A DNA stretch of 56,834 nt from an uncultured Actinomycetes bacterium (GTDB taxonomy: Bacteria; Actinomycetota; Actinomycetes; Nanopelagicales; Nanopelagicaceae), in the NCBI GenBank assembly GCA_903895995.1, contig CAITVX010000028.1:1-56834 (forward strand), read 5' to 3'. The notes below the pieces were generated by a model. It did no database searches. It was given only the letters and a program-made list of their open reading frames with translations, and had not been told where the DNA came from. Position numbers and translations under genes: made by a program. Below, in pieces: positions 23,857-35,946 of the stretch (within the stretch, counting starts at the first letter, position 1; every line of letters begins with the position of its first letter).

Positions 23857-25370
23857 TAACGAAGGAAGCTAGCGAAGCTCTGTGCGCTATTGAGCAAGAG
23901 TGATGGGTACACACCCAGAACAATAGTGACAATCACACTCGCTGCAAGTACGAGCTTGACCTTGAGCGATGGAACAGAGACCGTAACGGCATCACTCTTA
24001 GGCTCAGTAAAGAAGAGCATCACAATCACGCGAAGGTAGAAGAATAGAGCGATAGCACTCGTGAGCACGCCGAAGACAACCACAGTGGTATTTCCGCTTT
24101 CATACGCTGCAGTGAAGATCGAGAATTTTGCAATAAAACCGCTGGTGAGAGGAATTCCGCCAAAGCTCAATAAGAAGAGGCAGAACGCTCCAGCGATGAG
24201 AGGAGATTTCTTACCAAGTCCCACCCAACGATTCATATCACTTACTTCACCTGCAGAGTCGCGAACAAGAGTCACGACTGCAAATGCACCGATAGTCGCG
24301 AAACCATATGCGACGAGGTAGAAGAGTGAAGCTTTGAGGCCAGATTGATTGAGAGCGATAATTCCTGTGAGCAAGAAGCCTGCATGCGCGATAGATGAGA
24401 AAGCGAGGGTGCGCTTTACATCGCGTTGCGAGAGAGCCGCTATAGCTCCAACAAGCATTGTGATGATGCTAATAACAGTGACGATCGGACGCCACATAAC
24501 GACATCAGCAGAGAGAGCGACGTAGAAGATGCGCAGCATCGCTCCGAGTGCAGCGATCTTTGTGCAAGCCGCCATGAAACCGGTAATGGGAGTTGGGGCA
24601 CCTTGATAGACATCTGGTGTCCATGAATGGAATGGAACAGCGCCAATCTTAAAGAGAAGGCCAACCATGAGAAAGACGATTCCAATGAGTAAGAAGACGT
24701 CATTTCCAGAGTTCACATCTATTGCAGTCGCAATCCCTGTCAGGCTGAGCGAACCCGAATATCCGTAGAGGAAGGCCCCGCCAAATAAGAAGAATGCTGA
24801 TGAGTAAGCACCGAGCAAGAAATATTTCAACGCCGCCTCTTGAGATAAGAGTCTGCGTCTGCGGGAAAGTCCCGCCATTAAATAGAGAGGTAATGAAAGT
24901 ACTTCAAGAGCGACGAAGAGCGTGATCAGATCTGTCGCTGCTGCGAAGAGCATCATTCCGCTAATAGCAAAGAGGGTAAGTGGGAATACCTCTGTCTGAC
25001 TCTTTCCTTCAGCGATCGATGAGTGTTCATCCTGCGAACCAGGGATAGCTGATGCTTGAGCCACAAAATTGCCGCGATCTGCGATCAATAAGAGAGCAAA
25101 GAAGGCGAGAACAAGGATTGAGCCTTGCATAAAGACTGTTGCCCCATCGAAGGCGACTGAGTCGATAGCGGCTTTAAGGGAGCGAACATTACGTACTCGC
25201 AGAAGTTGAACAAAGGATGCAACGACCGAGACGAGCGCGATACCAAGCTGTAGGGGAGCTCGTTGCTCTTTACGAGCGAAGGCTTCAACTCCCACTCCGA
25301 TAAGTGCGCCTGCCAAGATAATAAGAATCGGTGCAAGGAGTGAGTAATCCAGAATAGGAGAGGTGAACAT
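23856..25370 (-). CDS. nuoN: NADH-quinone oxidoreductase subunit N
   Basis: Proton-pumping antiporter-like membrane subunit of complex I. The 504-residue protein has about 14 membrane helices. The core contains the Proton_antipo_M signature VPFHSWTPDVYQGAPTPITGFMAACTKIAAL and the lysine-bearing LAFSSIAHAGFLLTGI helix. An extended loop near residues 95-120 (ASAIPGSQDEHSSIAEGK) lies between N-terminal helices and is typical of long actinobacterial forms. It overlaps nuoM by one base. Confidence 0.95.
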   Translation of the reverse strand: MFTSPILDYSLLAPILIILAGALIGVGVEAFARKEQRAPLQLGIALVSVVASFVQLLRVRNVRSLKAAIDSVAFDGATVFMQGSILVLAFFALLLIADRGNFVAQASAIPGSQDEHSSIAEGKSQTEVFPLTLFAISGMMLFAAATDLITLFVALEVLSLPLYLMAGLSRRRRLLSQEAALKYFLLGAYSSAFFLFGGAFLYGYSGSLSLTGIATAIDVNSGNDVFLLIGIVFLMVGLLFKIGAVPFHSWTPDVYQGAPTPITGFMAACTKIAALGAMLRIFYVALSADVVMWRPIVTVISIITMLVGAIAALSQRDVKRTLAFSSIAHAGFLLTGIIALNQSGLKASLFYLVAYGFATIGAFAVVTLVRDSAGEVSDMNRWVGLGKKSPLIAGAFCLFLLSFGGIPLTSGFIAKFSIFTAAYESGNTTVVVFGVLTSAIALFFYLRVIVMLFFTEPKSDAVTVSVPSLKVKLVLAASVIVTIVLGVYPSLLLNSAQSFASFLR

Positions 25371-26875
25371 TACTTACCTGCCTTTGGAAGTGGATCAGAG
25401 TAGCCAGCTGCCTGCATAGTCGCAGTCGAACTTGGGTTAATCCAATCTAAGACTGGCTTCGGGAAGAAGCCCATGATCACAAGAAGTGCGATAACTGGAG
25501 CAATCGCGATCTTCTCGCGAAGGTTGAGATCGGAGATGCCTTCATTTCCAGGAGCTGCTGGTCCATGAAGTGAACGTTGAACTGTGATCAGAACGTAGAG
25601 CGCTGCAAGAACGATGCCGGTAGTTCCAAAGATCGCTGCAACTGGATAGCGAGTGAAGGTTCCAACAAGTACAAGGAACTCACTGACAAAGCTTGAGATG
25701 CCAGGAAGTGCGAGTGCAGACATTCCTGCGATAAAGAATGACCATGCCATCACCGGAGTAATGCGCTGGAGTCCACCAAAATCTTCAATCTGTGAAGAGT
25801 TGCGACGAGCAACCATCCAACCTGCAACTAAGAAGAGCGCAGCAGTAGAGAATCCGTGGTTGACCATATAGAGAGTTGCGCCTGAAAGTCCTTGTGATGT
25901 CATCGAGAAGATACCGAGAACAATGAAGCCGAAGTGGCTGATCGAGGTGAATGCGATCAAACCGTTGATATCGCGTTGGCCGATCGCAAGGAATGCACCA
26001 TAGAGGATCGAAATTATTGAGAGAACGATAATGAGCGGAGTAAACGTCTTCGTTGCATGTGGGAAGAGAGTGATGCAGAAACGGATCATTCCGTAGGTTC
26101 CGACCTTATCGAGCACACCTAGAAGCAGTACAGAGGTGGCTGGAGTCGCTGATTTTGCAGCACCCGGAAGCCATGTATGGAATGGCCATAGCGGTGCCTT
26201 AATAGCAAAGGCGATAAAGAATCCGAGGAAGAGGCAGTTCTCTGTCAGAGAATCGATATGAAGGGTTGCAAGCTTTGCAGTCTCGAATGTTCCACCAATT
26301 TGATTGGTTGAGATGATGTAAATACCAATCACGGCTGCGAGCATCAAAAGTCCGCCGAGCAATGAGTAGAGCAAGAACTTCATTGCAGCAGCTGCCCGCT
26401 CTCCGCGGCCATATCCGCCAATGAGGAGGTAGACCGGAATCAACATTGCTTCAAAGATGACGTAGAAGAGGAATACATCTGTCGCTGCAAAGACAGCGAT
26501 CATTGAGCTCTCAAGAATGAGCATGAGGACATAGAAGGTGCGAACACTCCAGCGGCCACCTTCTGCTTCATTCCATCCAGCCAATAGCACGATCGGGGTA
26601 AGGATTGTTGTCAGCAAGATCAGAACTAGCGCAAGGCCATCGATTCCAACCGCATATTTAATTCCGAAGTTTGAGATCCAATTGTGAGACTCAACAAATT
26701 GCATTCCTGTCGCATTCGTATCGAAGCGATAGGCAATCAGTCCTGAAATTCCAAGTGCAACAACCGATAGAGCGATGGCTGCTTGCTTGATAAGTTTTGT
26801 ATTTCCCTTTGGGATGGCGTAGAGAAGTACTGCGCTAATCAGTGGAGTGAGTTCGAGAACGGTTACAAGGCTCAT
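25370..26875 (-). CDS. nuoM: NADH-quinone oxidoreductase subunit M
   Basis: Second antiporter-like pump subunit, 501 residues, about 14 membrane helices. Diagnostic segments are [16 protein letters not shown] (conserved Glu of helix 5), [15 protein letters not shown] with the coupling Lys, and [18 protein letters not shown] 26875 overlaps the nuoL stop by 4 bases. It belongs to the membrane arm in the conserved order L-M-N. Confidence 0.96.
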   Translation of the reverse strand: MSLVTVLELTPLISAVLLYAIPKGNTKLIKQAAIALSVVALGISGLIAYRFDTNATGMQFVESHNWISNFGIKYAVGIDGLALVLILLTTILTPIVLLAGWNEAEGGRWSVRTFYVLMLILESSMIAVFAATDVFLFYVIFEAMLIPVYLLIGGYGRGERAAAAMKFLLYSLLGGLLMLAAVIGIYIISTNQIGGTFETAKLATLHIDSLTENCLFLGFFIAFAIKAPLWPFHTWLPGAAKSATPATSVLLLGVLDKVGTYGMIRFCITLFPHATKTFTPLIIVLSIISILYGAFLAIGQRDINGLIAFTSISHFGFIVLGIFSMTSQGLSGATLYMVNHGFSTAALFLVAGWMVARRNSSQIEDFGGLQRITPVMAWSFFIAGMSALALPGISSFVSEFLVLVGTFTRYPVAAIFGTTGIVLAALYVLITVQRSLHGPAAPGNEGISDLNLREKIAIAPVIALLVIMGFFPKPVLDWINPSSTATMQAAGYSDPLPKAGK

Positions 26876-28761
26876 AGAGTCACCAACCAGATCGTTGCGA
26901 GTAATGCGATTGCGCCAATGGTCATAAGAAGGGCGTAGCTACGAACATATCCATTCTGCACTTTCTTGAGTGAGAGTGAGAGGTATGAGAGCGTCCAACC
27001 GACTGCTCTGACGATTCCATCGACAAAGTGGAAGTCCATTCCGACCAAACTCTTTGTAATAGCGCGGCCAGGAAGGACTAAGACGCGATGATTAAAGTCA
27101 TCTTGGCCAAGGTCGCGGCGGGCAAAGCGAGTAAGTGGGGAACCAGCAGGCGCTTCGACCGGGACAGTGCCACGGTACTTAAGAACGGCGGTGAGTACTC
27201 CGAGCACCACAACACCGAGAGCGAGAGCTGAAACAACGATTGGCTTGAAGAGCTCTGCACCACCTTCGGCGCCAGATGCATCGACTACTGGAGCGAGCCA
27301 ATGAACGAGCGCATTCCCCTTATTTAATAAGAATCCTGAGGCAACAGATCCAACTGAGAGAAGAATGATTGGAATCAACATCAACGATGGAGATTCATGA
27401 GGATGAGTTCCATCCGCCCATCGCTTCTGGCCTGTAAATGTCAGTACGACTACGCGCGTCATATAGAAAGCTGTAATTGCTGCGCCAAGAAGCGCTGCTC
27501 CCCCAAGCAAAATTCCTCGAGCGCCGCCAGCATTGAAAGCGGTCTCAATGATCTTATCTTTTGAGTAGAAACCAGCAAATGGTGGGACTCCAATAATTGC
27601 AAGATAGCCAAGACCAAATGTGACTGCGGTGATCGGCATGACTTTGCCGAGCCCACCATAACGCCGCATATTCACTTCATCATTCATGCCGTGCATGACA
27701 GATCCTGCACCAAGGAACATGCTCGCCTTAAAGAATCCGTGAGTCAGTAAGTGCATGATCGCGAAGGCATAACCAACCGGACCAAGTCCTGTTGCGAGAA
27801 TCATGTAACCAATTTGAGACATCGTAGAGGCTGCAAGAGCCTTTTTAATATCATCTTTTGCCGTACCGACAATCGCACCAAAGAGCAGAGTGATTGCTCC
27901 AACAATGACGACCAGCAATCTTGCTGTCGATGATGCGTCAAAGATGAAGTTAGAGCGAGTAATAAGATAGACGCCTGCTGTCACCATAGTCGCTGCGTGA
28001 ATTAAGGCCGAGACAGGTGTTGGGCCAGCCATCGCATCGCCAAGCCATGATTGCAATGGGAACTGAGCAGATTTTCCTGCAGCAGCGAGTAAGAGCATTG
28101 CGCCTAGCGCTGTAAGAGCTGCTGAAGATGCATGCAGAGCAGCATCTTTCACGCCCGAGAAGGTCACGCTTCCGAATTGGGTAAAGGCGATCATGATTGC
28201 AAGGGATAAGCCGACATCGCCCACTCGGTTAGCAACGAAGGCCTTCTTAGCTGCTGTTGCATAAGCAGGGCGCTCATTCCAGAATCCGATAAGGAGGTAC
28301 GAAGCGAGTCCAACGCCCTCCCAGCCAACATATAAGTTCAAGTACGAGTCTCCAAGAACCAAGAGAAGCATCGCCGCGATAAAGAGATTGAGATAGGCGA
28401 AGAATCGACGTCTGTCACGATCGTGTGACATATATGCAATCGAATAAATATGAATCAGAGTTCCGACGCCGGTAATCAAGAGAACAAAACAGATACTGAG
28501 TTGATCGAGCAAGAGTGAAGCATCGACTTTGAAGGTTCCAACTGAGATCCATTCAAAGATTCTCTGCGTCGCAGCGCGAAAATCACCAGAGCGACTTCTC
28601 ATAGCAAAGAACTCGTAGAGCCCAATTCCAAAAGTTGAGGCAGATATTGCCGTAGCAAAGAAGTGCCCCCACTTATCAGCGATACGCCCAAGTAAGAGTA
28701 AGAATGCAGAACTAAAGAGTGGAAGTGCGATCAAGTAGACGAGATCAGTACGAGTTGTCAT
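26872..28761 (-). CDS. nuoL: NADH-quinone oxidoreductase subunit L
   Basis: Distal pump subunit of complex I, 629 residues, about 16 membrane helices with a long lateral helix toward the C-terminus. Seen motifs: [33 protein letters not shown] and the following [17 protein letters not shown] helix. It is separated by 2 bases from nuoK and overlaps nuoM by 4. Confidence 0.96.
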   Translation of the reverse strand: MTTRTDLVYLIALPLFSSAFLLLLGRIADKWGHFFATAISASTFGIGLYEFFAMRSRSGDFRAATQRIFEWISVGTFKVDASLLLDQLSICFVLLITGVGTLIHIYSIAYMSHDRDRRRFFAYLNLFIAAMLLLVLGDSYLNLYVGWEGVGLASYLLIGFWNERPAYATAAKKAFVANRVGDVGLSLAIMIAFTQFGSVTFSGVKDAALHASSAALTALGAMLLLAAAGKSAQFPLQSWLGDAMAGPTPVSALIHAATMVTAGVYLITRSNFIFDASSTARLLVVIVGAITLLFGAIVGTAKDDIKKALAASTMSQIGYMILATGLGPVGYAFAIMHLLTHGFFKASMFLGAGSVMHGMNDEVNMRRYGGLGKVMPITAVTFGLGYLAIIGVPPFAGFYSKDKIIETAFNAGGARGILLGGAALLGAAITAFYMTRVVVLTFTGQKRWADGTHPHESPSLMLIPIILLSVGSVASGFLLNKGNALVHWLAPVVDASGAEGGAELFKPIVVSALALGVVVLGVLTAVLKYRGTVPVEAPAGSPLTRFARRDLGQDDFNHRVLVLPGRAITKSLVGMDFHFVDGIVRAVGWTLSYLSLSLKKVQNGYVRSYALLMTIGAIALLATIWLVTL

Positions 28762-28763
28762 GG

Positions 28764-29063
28764 TTATCGCTGCAACAAACTAGCATCATCAACAGATGCT
28801 GATCGACGGGAGCGATACATAGTGACGATAATCGCTAGACCAACTACAACTTCGCAAGCAGCTACAACCATCGTGAAGAAGGATGCAATCTGACCACCAA
28901 GATCGCCATTGATACGAGAGAAAGTTACAAAGGCTAAGTTTGCGGCGTTCAGCATCAGTTCAACGCACATAAAGACAACGATTGCATTTCGACGAACAAC
29001 CACGCCAATTGCACCAATAACAAAGAGAATTGCAGAGAGGTAGATGTAATTCGAGATATCCAT
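28764..29063 (-). CDS. nuoK: NADH-quinone oxidoreductase subunit K
   Basis: A 99-residue, three-helix membrane subunit. The second helix carries the conserved Glu in [16 protein letters not shown]; a second conserved Glu occurs in the third helix ([11 protein letters not shown]). Both belong to the proton path connecting NuoA/J to the antiporter subunits. It overlaps the nuoJ stop by one base. Confidence 0.96.
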   Translation of the reverse strand: MDISNYIYLSAILFVIGAIGVVVRRNAIVVFMCVELMLNAANLAFVTFSRINGDLGGQIASFFTMVVAACEVVVGLAIIVTMYRSRRSASVDDASLLQR

Positions 29064-29839
29064 TAGTTCTCCTCCTCGACACTTGGAGCTAGTTCAAATG
29101 GAGCGCTCTCGATGATGTCTCCACGTGCCTGCAAGGTTGGTGAGATAGATGTTGGGGCAGCGCTTCCATCAGGCAGAAGTGCTGGTACATCGACCGCGTT
29201 ATGCCGTGCATATACGCCAGAAGCAGGCAGGCCAGCGGTTTGCGCAAGAGAGCCTTGGCGGAATCGGTCCACAGAGAGCTGGCGCTGAGAAGTGTGTTTA
29301 CGTTCGCTATGTGCAAGAACCATCGCACCGAGCGCAGCTGTGATTAAGAGCGCGGAGACAACTTCAAAGGCCCAGACATATCGAGTAAATAACTCTTGAG
29401 CAATCCCCTGAACATTTCCAGCAGTATTCGCGGTAGTAAGTCCCACCGCATCAACGTTAGTGACTGCGCGTGCGATGAGGGAGAGAAGGAGTCCTCCCAA
29501 TCCAAGTGCTGCAAGTATTGAGGCAGGGCGCTGGCCTTTAATATTTTCAACGAGCGAATCAGAGCTATCAACTCCGACAAGCATGAGAATAAAGAGAAAG
29601 AGCATCATTACTGCGCCTGTATAAACAACTACCTGAACAATTCCAAGGAAAAGTGCATCTTCGGCAATATAGAAAATCGCGAGAGTAATCATGACCCACG
29701 CAAGCAAGAGAGCGGAGTGAACAGCTTTCTTTACGAGAAGCATTCCAAGCGCAGCGAGCACAGCCATAGGAGCCATCACCCAGAAGAGGACTGCTTCTGG
29801 TCTCTGAGTGCTTCCTACGTGGAGTGCCATATTAAACAT
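29063..29839 (-). CDS. nuoJ: NADH-quinone oxidoreductase subunit J
   Basis: Membrane subunit with five helices including [20 protein letters not shown]. At 258 residues it is longer than E. coli NuoJ because of a hydrophilic C-terminal tail of about 80 residues (from [10 protein letters not shown] onward), a trend in actinobacteria. The start is set at ATG 29839: AAGGAG lies 9 bases upstream, whereas the longer reading to 29881 has no ribosome-binding site. It overlaps the nuoI end by 8 bases. Confidence 0.93.
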   Translation of the reverse strand: MFNMALHVGSTQRPEAVLFWVMAPMAVLAALGMLLVKKAVHSALLLAWVMITLAIFYIAEDALFLGIVQVVVYTGAVMMLFLFILMLVGVDSSDSLVENIKGQRPASILAALGLGGLLLSLIARAVTNVDAVGLTTANTAGNVQGIAQELFTRYVWAFEVVSALLITAALGAMVLAHSERKHTSQRQLSVDRFRQGSLAQTAGLPASGVYARHNAVDVPALLPDGSAAPTSISPTLQARGDIIESAPFELAPSVEEEN

Positions 29840-30464
29840 TTGTAGTAGCTCCTTGCGATGGGTCAGCGCCAGGCACTTCACCCTTGTAATACGTAGTGTC
29901 AGTTGAACCTGGATACATAGGATGTGGAGGCATCAACATTCCTGCACGAAGTGGTGCAAGGAGATCTTCTTTCTCAAAAATTAACTTGCTGCGAGATTCG
30001 TCAGCTAGCTCATATTCATTTGTCATTGTCAGCGCGCGAGTTGGGCAAGCCTCAATGCAGAGACCACAGAAGACGCAACGAAGATAATTGATTTGATAGA
30101 CCTTGCCGTATCGCTCACCTGGCGAGAACTGCGCATCTGGAGTGTTATCTCCACCTTCAACATAAATTGCATCTGCTGGGCAGGCCCATGCACATAGTTC
30201 GCACCCAATGCATTTTTCCAGCCCGTCAGGGTGGCGATTGAGTTGGTGACGGCCGTGGAATCGCTCGGCAGTTGGCTCTTTCACCTCAGGATATTGAACG
30301 GTATTAACCTTCTTAAATTGCATAATGAAGGTAACCCAGAAGCCCTGAAGTTGCTTAAAGAAGCTGCCCGCTGATTGATCCAAAATTGGCGCGCTCTCAG
30401 CTGCAGCCTTTGCTAGACCAAATTCGTTGTCGCGGGGAGTCAGTTCATTATCCATTGGATTCAT
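29832..30464 (-). CDS. nuoI: NADH-quinone oxidoreductase subunit I
   Basis: Peripheral-arm ferredoxin-like subunit holding clusters N6a and N6b. The two CxxCxxCxxxCP motifs are [12 protein letters not shown] and [15 protein letters not shown] 30464 (210 residues) is chosen because GGAGA precedes it at suitable spacing and the product begins with an acidic, unstructured N-terminus; the frame stays open to 30572 but inside nuoH. The gene overlaps the 3' end of nuoH by 17 bases. Confidence 0.94.
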   Translation of the reverse strand: MNPMDNELTPRDNEFGLAKAAAESAPILDQSAGSFFKQLQGFWVTFIMQFKKVNTVQYPEVKEPTAERFHGRHQLNRHPDGLEKCIGCELCAWACPADAIYVEGGDNTPDAQFSPGERYGKVYQINYLRCVFCGLCIEACPTRALTMTNEYELADESRSKLIFEKEDLLAPLRAGMLMPPHPMYPGSTDTTYYKGEVPGADPSQGATTNV

Positions 30465-31683
30465 TGATGCTCTCCACTCGATTGATACCGGCAACATGAG
30501 GTACTGGGAAAGAAGGTTCTGTTGAGCTATCTGGAATTTGATCAATCGATGTGTTGCGGACCGAGCGCTCATACAAGCTAGATGCCGCCATGATCAACAT
30601 AACTATTCCAAAAGTAAATGCTGCAACTACTGCACGAGGTTCACCGCGTGCCGACATCACACGAAGTGTTGCCACCACCAAGATCCAGAGGAGTGAGACT
30701 GGAATCAAAACTTTCCAACCAAATTTCATGAATTGGTCATAACGCATACGAGGAAGAGTTCCGCGCAACCAGACAAAGAGATAGAAGAAACCGATTACCT
30801 TGGCAAAGAACCAGACCATACCGAACCAACCACCAAGCCAGCTCTCAGTGAAGCCAAGACCTGGCAGTGCGTGATATCCGCCTAAGAAGAGAGTTGTTGC
30901 AAGTGAAGAGACTGCAACGATGTTGACATATTCAGCTAAGAAGAAGAGAGCGAATTTCAGTGATGAGTACTCAGTGTGGAATCCACCAACGAGCTCTCCT
31001 TCAGCTTCAGCAAGATCGAATGGCGCGCGGTTCGTTTCACCAACCATTGAGATCATATAAATAATGAATGATGGGAAGAGGACGACTCCGAACCACCACT
31101 TTTGCTGGGCTTCAACGATATCTGATGTAGACATCGAGCCGGCATAGATAAAGACTGCGACGAGGGAGAGTCCCATAGCAACTTCATAGGAAATTACTTG
31201 TGCACTTGAACGAAGTCCGCCGAGCAATGGATATGTTGATCCAGAAGACCATCCAGCAAGAACGATTCCATAAACACCAACTGATGCGATCGCGAGTACA
31301 TAAAGAACGCCAACGGGTAGATCAGTAAGTTGCATAACGGTTGAGTGGCCAAAGAGCTTTACCTTGCCGGTTAATGGCATCACGGCGAATGACATAAAGC
31401 AGGTTGTTGCACTGATAACCGGGGCAATCACGAAGACAATACGATCCGCAGCCTTTGGAATGAGATCTTCTTTAAGGGCGAGCTTTACTCCATCTGCAAG
31501 TGACTGAAGAAGTCCGAAAGGTCCAACCCGGTTAGGTCCAAGGCGCATCTGCATGCGCGCAACGATGCGACGCTCTCCCCAGACAGACATGAGAGTAAGC
31601 ACTACGCAGAGCACAAAGACAATGAGTCCTTTAACTGCGATGAGCCAGCCTGGGTCATTTCCGATTAGGGATGCTGCGTTCAT
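30448..31683 (-). CDS. nuoH: NADH-quinone oxidoreductase subunit H
   Basis: Membrane subunit that forms the quinone-access channel at the base of the peripheral arm. The 411-residue protein has about eight helices. The conserved loop [20 protein letters not shown] and the helix that follows are clear, as are [15 protein letters not shown] near the N-terminus. A hydrophilic C-terminal tail of about 40 residues follows the last helix. It overlaps nuoG by 4 bases and nuoI by 17. Confidence 0.96.
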   Translation of the reverse strand: MNAASLIGNDPGWLIAVKGLIVFVLCVVLTLMSVWGERRIVARMQMRLGPNRVGPFGLLQSLADGVKLALKEDLIPKAADRIVFVIAPVISATTCFMSFAVMPLTGKVKLFGHSTVMQLTDLPVGVLYVLAIASVGVYGIVLAGWSSGSTYPLLGGLRSSAQVISYEVAMGLSLVAVFIYAGSMSTSDIVEAQQKWWFGVVLFPSFIIYMISMVGETNRAPFDLAEAEGELVGGFHTEYSSLKFALFFLAEYVNIVAVSSLATTLFLGGYHALPGLGFTESWLGGWFGMVWFFAKVIGFFYLFVWLRGTLPRMRYDQFMKFGWKVLIPVSLLWILVVATLRVMSARGEPRAVVAAFTFGIVMLIMAASSLYERSVRNTSIDQIPDSSTEPSFPVPHVAGINRVESINESNG

Positions 31684-34022
31684 GCCTTCACCACCGTTAC
31701 TACTAGTCCGCTAGCTGCTCCAAGGTTTGCAATACATTGCGAACCAATACTGTTACGTGGAACCCAGATAGCTGAATCTGAAATCTTTCCGATCTGTGCT
31801 GGCGCTGTAATGGATCCGCGAGCAGTAGAAACTTTGACGAGATCACCGTTCGAGAGACCGAGACTCTTTGCTCGGTTTGCCGAGATCAATACATGAGCAG
31901 CCCGCGCAGTTCCTGCAAGGTTTGGTTCCCCATTTTGAAGAGTTCCAAGGTCAAGAAGTTGGCGCCATGAATGCAAGATCGCTTGATCACCAGATGGAGC
32001 TGTAAGCGTTGCGGGCGAAACAGAAGGTGCATCTGCCTTTGCCCCATCCCATTCACCAATCGATTGAAGTTCTTTTGCAGCAGCTTGTGAAGATGGGAGA
32101 TTAATAGGTGTGCCCATCTCATCTGCGAGCATCGAGAGAATTCTCAAATCACTGCGTGTGAGGGAATCTGCGATTGCCTTCTCAAAGAATCGAGGGCGGC
32201 CTTCCCAGTTTAAGAAGGATCCTGACTTCTCACTGACTGCAGCAACTGGCAATACAACATCTGCGATTGCCGTAATCGCTGAATGTGAAATTTCGAGTGA
32301 GAGAACAAATGTAGAAGCACCAAGTAATTGGCCAAGGGCTTCAGAGGAAATATCGAGTGGATCGACTCCACCAATGACTACCGCATCAAGTCGTCCATCA
32401 CCGGCCGCTTCAAGAATCTCCCATGTCGCCTTACCGTGGGCGGCTGGAAGTGATTCAACGCCCCAAACGCTTGCAATATCTACACGGGCTGCAGGATCAG
32501 CAACGGGGCGGCCTCCAGGTAAGAGGTTTCCAATAGCGCCGGCTACAACAGCACCGACTTCACCTGCACGACGTGGAATCCAAGCAACCTTCGCCTTCGT
32601 TGATTGCGCTAATTTCACAACCGAGGTGAATTGGCCAATAACTTCAGCGGCGCGTTCGCCGACCACGATGACAGATTTCTCGCTCAGGCCAGAGATTGAA
32701 GCGATATCTTCGACAATAGCTGCACCAAGTTTTTCAGAGCCACGGCTTAATACTGGAGAAAGAGTTGTCACTTTCAAGCCGCGCTTACGTACTTGCTTAT
32801 AGAGGCGTAGGAAAACGATTGGAGATTCATCTTCAGGTTCAAAATCAACGAGCACGACATGATCTGCTTTATCCAGATCGCGATAGCTCACGTTGAAATT
32901 AACTCCTCGTGAAGCTAAGAATACTGCCTCTTCATCAGAGTGCAGGCGTGAGCGGAAATCAATGTCATTTGTATTTAAAGCAACGCGAGCAAATTTTGCA
33001 TATGCATAAGCATCTTCAACAGTGCTGCGGCCACCGACTAATACACCCGCCCGCTTTCCTTTGAGTCCAGCAGCAGCGCGAGCAAGTGCTTGCGGCCATG
33101 ATGCTTCGTGAAGTTCGCCATCTTCTCCGCGAACCATTGGTCCCGCGATGCGCTCTTTGGAAGAAATATATTTAAATGCCCAGCGACCCTTGTCGCAGTT
33201 CCACTCTTCATTAACTTCTGCATCTTCACCAGCGAGACGACGTAGCGTCTTTCCGCGGCGAACATCGGTGCGCATCGAACATCCAGAAGCACAATGCTCG
33301 CAAGCAGAAGGAGTTGAAACTAAATCAAATGGGCGCGAGCGGAATCGATAAGAAGCTCCCGTGAGGGCACCAACAGGGCAGATCTGAACTGTATTTCCAG
33401 AGAAGTAAGAGAGGAATGGATCCTTCTCATAGATACCAACTTGTTGGAGAGCGCCACGTTCATTGAGAGTAATAAATGGATCTCCTGCAATCTCTTCGCT
33501 AAATCGAGTGCAACGTGCGCAAAGCACACAACGTTCACGATCCAAGAGAACTTGTGAAGAGATTGATACAGGCTTCTCAAAGGTACGTTTTACGCCTTCA
33601 TAGCGACTCTCGCTACGACCATTGCTCATTGCTTGATTCTGGAGTGGGCATTCTCCGCCCTTGTCACACACTGGGCAATCAAGTGGGTGGTTGATCAAGA
33701 GCAATTCCATGATGCCCTTTTGCGCCTTATCTGCAACTTCAGAGGTGAGTTGAGTCTTAACGATCATTCCATTTTCTACAGGAATCGTGCATGAGGCTTG
33801 TGGCTTTGGAAAAGCGCGGCCATTGATCTCAATATCAACTAAACATTGGCGACATGCACCAGCTGGAGAAAGTAATGGGTGATCGCAGAAACGTGGGATC
33901 TGAATGCCAAGTTTCTCTGCAGCGCGAATAACCAATGTTCCCTTAGGGACTGTGACATCAAAACCATCGATCACGACGGTAACCATCTCTACATCTGTCA
34001 TAACAGCATTCTCTGGGGTCAT
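31680..34022 (-). CDS. nuoG: NADH-quinone oxidoreductase subunit G
   Basis: Large iron-sulfur subunit, 780 residues. N-terminal 2Fe-2S motif ([15 protein letters not shown]), His-ligated cluster segment [17 protein letters not shown], then [10 protein letters not shown] for a 4Fe-4S cluster. A further CEHCASGCS with a distant Cys (WNCDKGRW) supplies the ligands of an N7-type cluster, which many groups have lost. The C-terminal part is a molybdopterin-oxidoreductase-like domain without catalytic role. Overlaps nuoF and nuoH by 4 bases each. Confidence 0.96.
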   Translation of the reverse strand: MTPENAVMTDVEMVTVVIDGFDVTVPKGTLVIRAAEKLGIQIPRFCDHPLLSPAGACRQCLVDIEINGRAFPKPQASCTIPVENGMIVKTQLTSEVADKAQKGIMELLLINHPLDCPVCDKGGECPLQNQAMSNGRSESRYEGVKRTFEKPVSISSQVLLDRERCVLCARCTRFSEEIAGDPFITLNERGALQQVGIYEKDPFLSYFSGNTVQICPVGALTGASYRFRSRPFDLVSTPSACEHCASGCSMRTDVRRGKTLRRLAGEDAEVNEEWNCDKGRWAFKYISSKERIAGPMVRGEDGELHEASWPQALARAAAGLKGKRAGVLVGGRSTVEDAYAYAKFARVALNTNDIDFRSRLHSDEEAVFLASRGVNFNVSYRDLDKADHVVLVDFEPEDESPIVFLRLYKQVRKRGLKVTTLSPVLSRGSEKLGAAIVEDIASISGLSEKSVIVVGERAAEVIGQFTSVVKLAQSTKAKVAWIPRRAGEVGAVVAGAIGNLLPGGRPVADPAARVDIASVWGVESLPAAHGKATWEILEAAGDGRLDAVVIGGVDPLDISSEALGQLLGASTFVLSLEISHSAITAIADVVLPVAAVSEKSGSFLNWEGRPRFFEKAIADSLTRSDLRILSMLADEMGTPINLPSSQAAAKELQSIGEWDGAKADAPSVSPATLTAPSGDQAILHSWRQLLDLGTLQNGEPNLAGTARAAHVLISANRAKSLGLSNGDLVKVSTARGSITAPAQIGKISDSAIWVPRNSIGSQCIANLGAASGLVVTVVKA

Positions 34023-35323
34023 GGCTGGCCTACCGTTGCAAAGATCGTTGATGCAATGGGATCAAATGGGCAACCACCATGGGTGAGATGCGCTTCGTAT
34101 TCGGCACGGAAATATTTAATGGAAGAGATGATTGGACTTGCTGCTCCATCTGCGAGTGCGCAGAAAGATCGTCCAGCAATATTATTTGTAATATCAATTA
34201 ACTTATCGAGATCTGCAGGAGTTCCCTTGCCAGCTTCGAGGTCACGAATAATTTGTACCAACCACCAGGTACCTTCGCGGCATGGTGTGCACTTTCCGCA
34301 TGACTCGTGTTTGTAGAACTCAGTCCAACGAAGCACTGCGCGAACGACACATGTTGTCTCATCAAAAATTTGAAGTGCCTTCGTACCCAGCATCGACCCT
34401 GCAGCAGCAACGCCCTCGTAATCGAGCGGAACATCGAGGTGCTCAGCGGTAAAGAGTGGGGTTGAGGATCCACCTGGGGTCCAGAACTTGAGAGTATGTC
34501 CGCTACGCACTCCCCCTGCTAATTCAAGAAGTTCGCGAAGAGTAATTCCAAGTGGAGCTTCGATCTGTCCTGGATTCTTCACATGGCCAGAGAGTGAGTA
34601 GAGAGTGAATCCCTTGCTCTTCTCGGTGCCCATAGCCTGGAACCATTCATTTCCGTGCTCAATAATGGCTGGAACGCTTGCAATCGATTCAACGTTATTA
34701 ACGACTGTAGGCAGCGCATAAAGACCTGCGATAGCTGGGAATGGTGGACGAAGACGTGGTTGGCCACGGAATCCTTCAAGTGAGTCAAGGAGTGCAGTCT
34801 CTTCACCGCAGATATATGCACCCGCTCCAATATGGAGAACGAGCTCGAGATCAAAACCTTTTCCACCAATGTTCTTACCAAGTAGACCTGCTGCATATGC
34901 ATCAGCGATCGCTTGTTGAACTCGGCGAACTACGTGTACAACTTCGCCGCGAATATAAATAAAGGCGTAGTTAGCACGAATTGCATAGGAGGCGATAATC
35001 ATTCCCTCAATAAGAACATGTGGGTTCGCCATAAGCAGTGGCATATCTTTACAAGTGCCAGGTTCTGATTCATCAGCATTTACAACAAGATAATGTGCTT
35101 TGTTATCGCCTTGTGGAATAAAGCTCCACTTCATTCCTGTTGGGAATCCTGCACCACCACGACCGCGAAGTCCTGAATCTTTAACAAGTGCAATGACTTC
35201 ATCGGGTGTCATTGCAAGCGCTTTACTCACAGCGTTATAACCACCATGACGCTTATAGCCTTCAAGGGTAAATGAATCTGCCTCATCCCAGTGAGCTGAG
35301 AGGACTGGCGATAACTTACTCAT
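34019..35323 (-). CDS. nuoF: NADH-quinone oxidoreductase subunit F
   Basis: NADH- and FMN-binding subunit, 434 residues. GLRGRGGAGFPTGMKW binds NADH/FMN and ICGEETALLDSLEG is the second nucleotide segment. Cluster N3 is held by CGKCTPCREG plus a Cys in GRSFCALADGA. It is the electron entry point of the complex. It overlaps nuoE and nuoG by 4 bases each. Confidence 0.97.
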   Translation of the reverse strand: MSKLSPVLSAHWDEADSFTLEGYKRHGGYNAVSKALAMTPDEVIALVKDSGLRGRGGAGFPTGMKWSFIPQGDNKAHYLVVNADESEPGTCKDMPLLMANPHVLIEGMIIASYAIRANYAFIYIRGEVVHVVRRVQQAIADAYAAGLLGKNIGGKGFDLELVLHIGAGAYICGEETALLDSLEGFRGQPRLRPPFPAIAGLYALPTVVNNVESIASVPAIIEHGNEWFQAMGTEKSKGFTLYSLSGHVKNPGQIEAPLGITLRELLELAGGVRSGHTLKFWTPGGSSTPLFTAEHLDVPLDYEGVAAAGSMLGTKALQIFDETTCVVRAVLRWTEFYKHESCGKCTPCREGTWWLVQIIRDLEAGKGTPADLDKLIDITNNIAGRSFCALADGAASPIISSIKYFRAEYEAHLTHGGCPFDPIASTIFATVGQP

Positions 35324-35946
35324 TTGCCCTCCTTCGATAAATTCAAACCGAGAAGTGATGCGTGACCCGCGGAAGGACCTTCACCAGCAAGGCCATCTGA
35401 TAATCCAGCTAGTACAGCTGAGTTCTCTTTCCATGTTCGAAGTGTTTTAGGTCCGCGCGTTGGTGCTGGGGGATTTCCAGTACGTGCGCCATCAACGAGA
35501 TCTTTTACACTCTGAATAGTCTGGTTATCAAAGAACTCCCAGTTCACCATTACTACCGGCGCATAATCACACGCAGCATTACATTCAATACGTTCTAGTG
35601 AAACCTTGCCATCTTTTGTGGTCTCATCATTTGCAATTCCAAGATGCTCACTTACCGCATCAAATATCGCATCCCCGCCCATCACTGCACACAAAGTATT
35701 AGTGCAGATTCCTACGTGATACTCACCGACAGGCTCTGGTTTGTACTGTGTATAGAAGGTGGAGACCGCTGTTACTTCCGCCGTGCTGAGCTCAAGAAGT
35801 TCGGCGATCTTCTCAATGCCCTCTGGAGTGACGAAACCTGAGATCGATTGAACGAAGTGAAGCAAAGGCATAATGGCAGAGCGCTTACGTGGATAACGCG
35901 CAATGATCGAATCCATGATCGAGATTTGTTCAGGTGAGTAAGACAT
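35320..35946 (-). CDS. nuoE: NADH-quinone oxidoreductase subunit E
   Basis: Thioredoxin-like 2Fe-2S subunit, 208 residues. Cluster N1a ligands lie in CTNTLCAVMG and ECNAACDYAP. The C-terminal 50 residues, rich in Pro, Gly and Ala, extend beyond the conserved fold, as seen in other actinobacteria. It overlaps nuoD by one base and nuoF by 4. Confidence 0.95.
   Translation of the reverse strand: MSYSPEQISIMDSIIARYPRKRSAIMPLLHFVQSISGFVTPEGIEKIAELLELSTAEVTAVSTFYTQYKPEPVGEYHVGICTNTLCAVMGGDAIFDAVSEHLGIANDETTKDGKVSLERIECNAACDYAPVVMVNWEFFDNQTIQSVKDLVDGARTGNPPAPTRGPKTLRTWKENSAVLAGLSDGLAGEGPSAGHASLLGLNLSKEGK

Noticed and set aside
30465-30572. Longer nuoI start at 30572
   Set aside because: It would lie within nuoH and has no family-like residues. 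ATG 30464 has a GGAGA site upstream.
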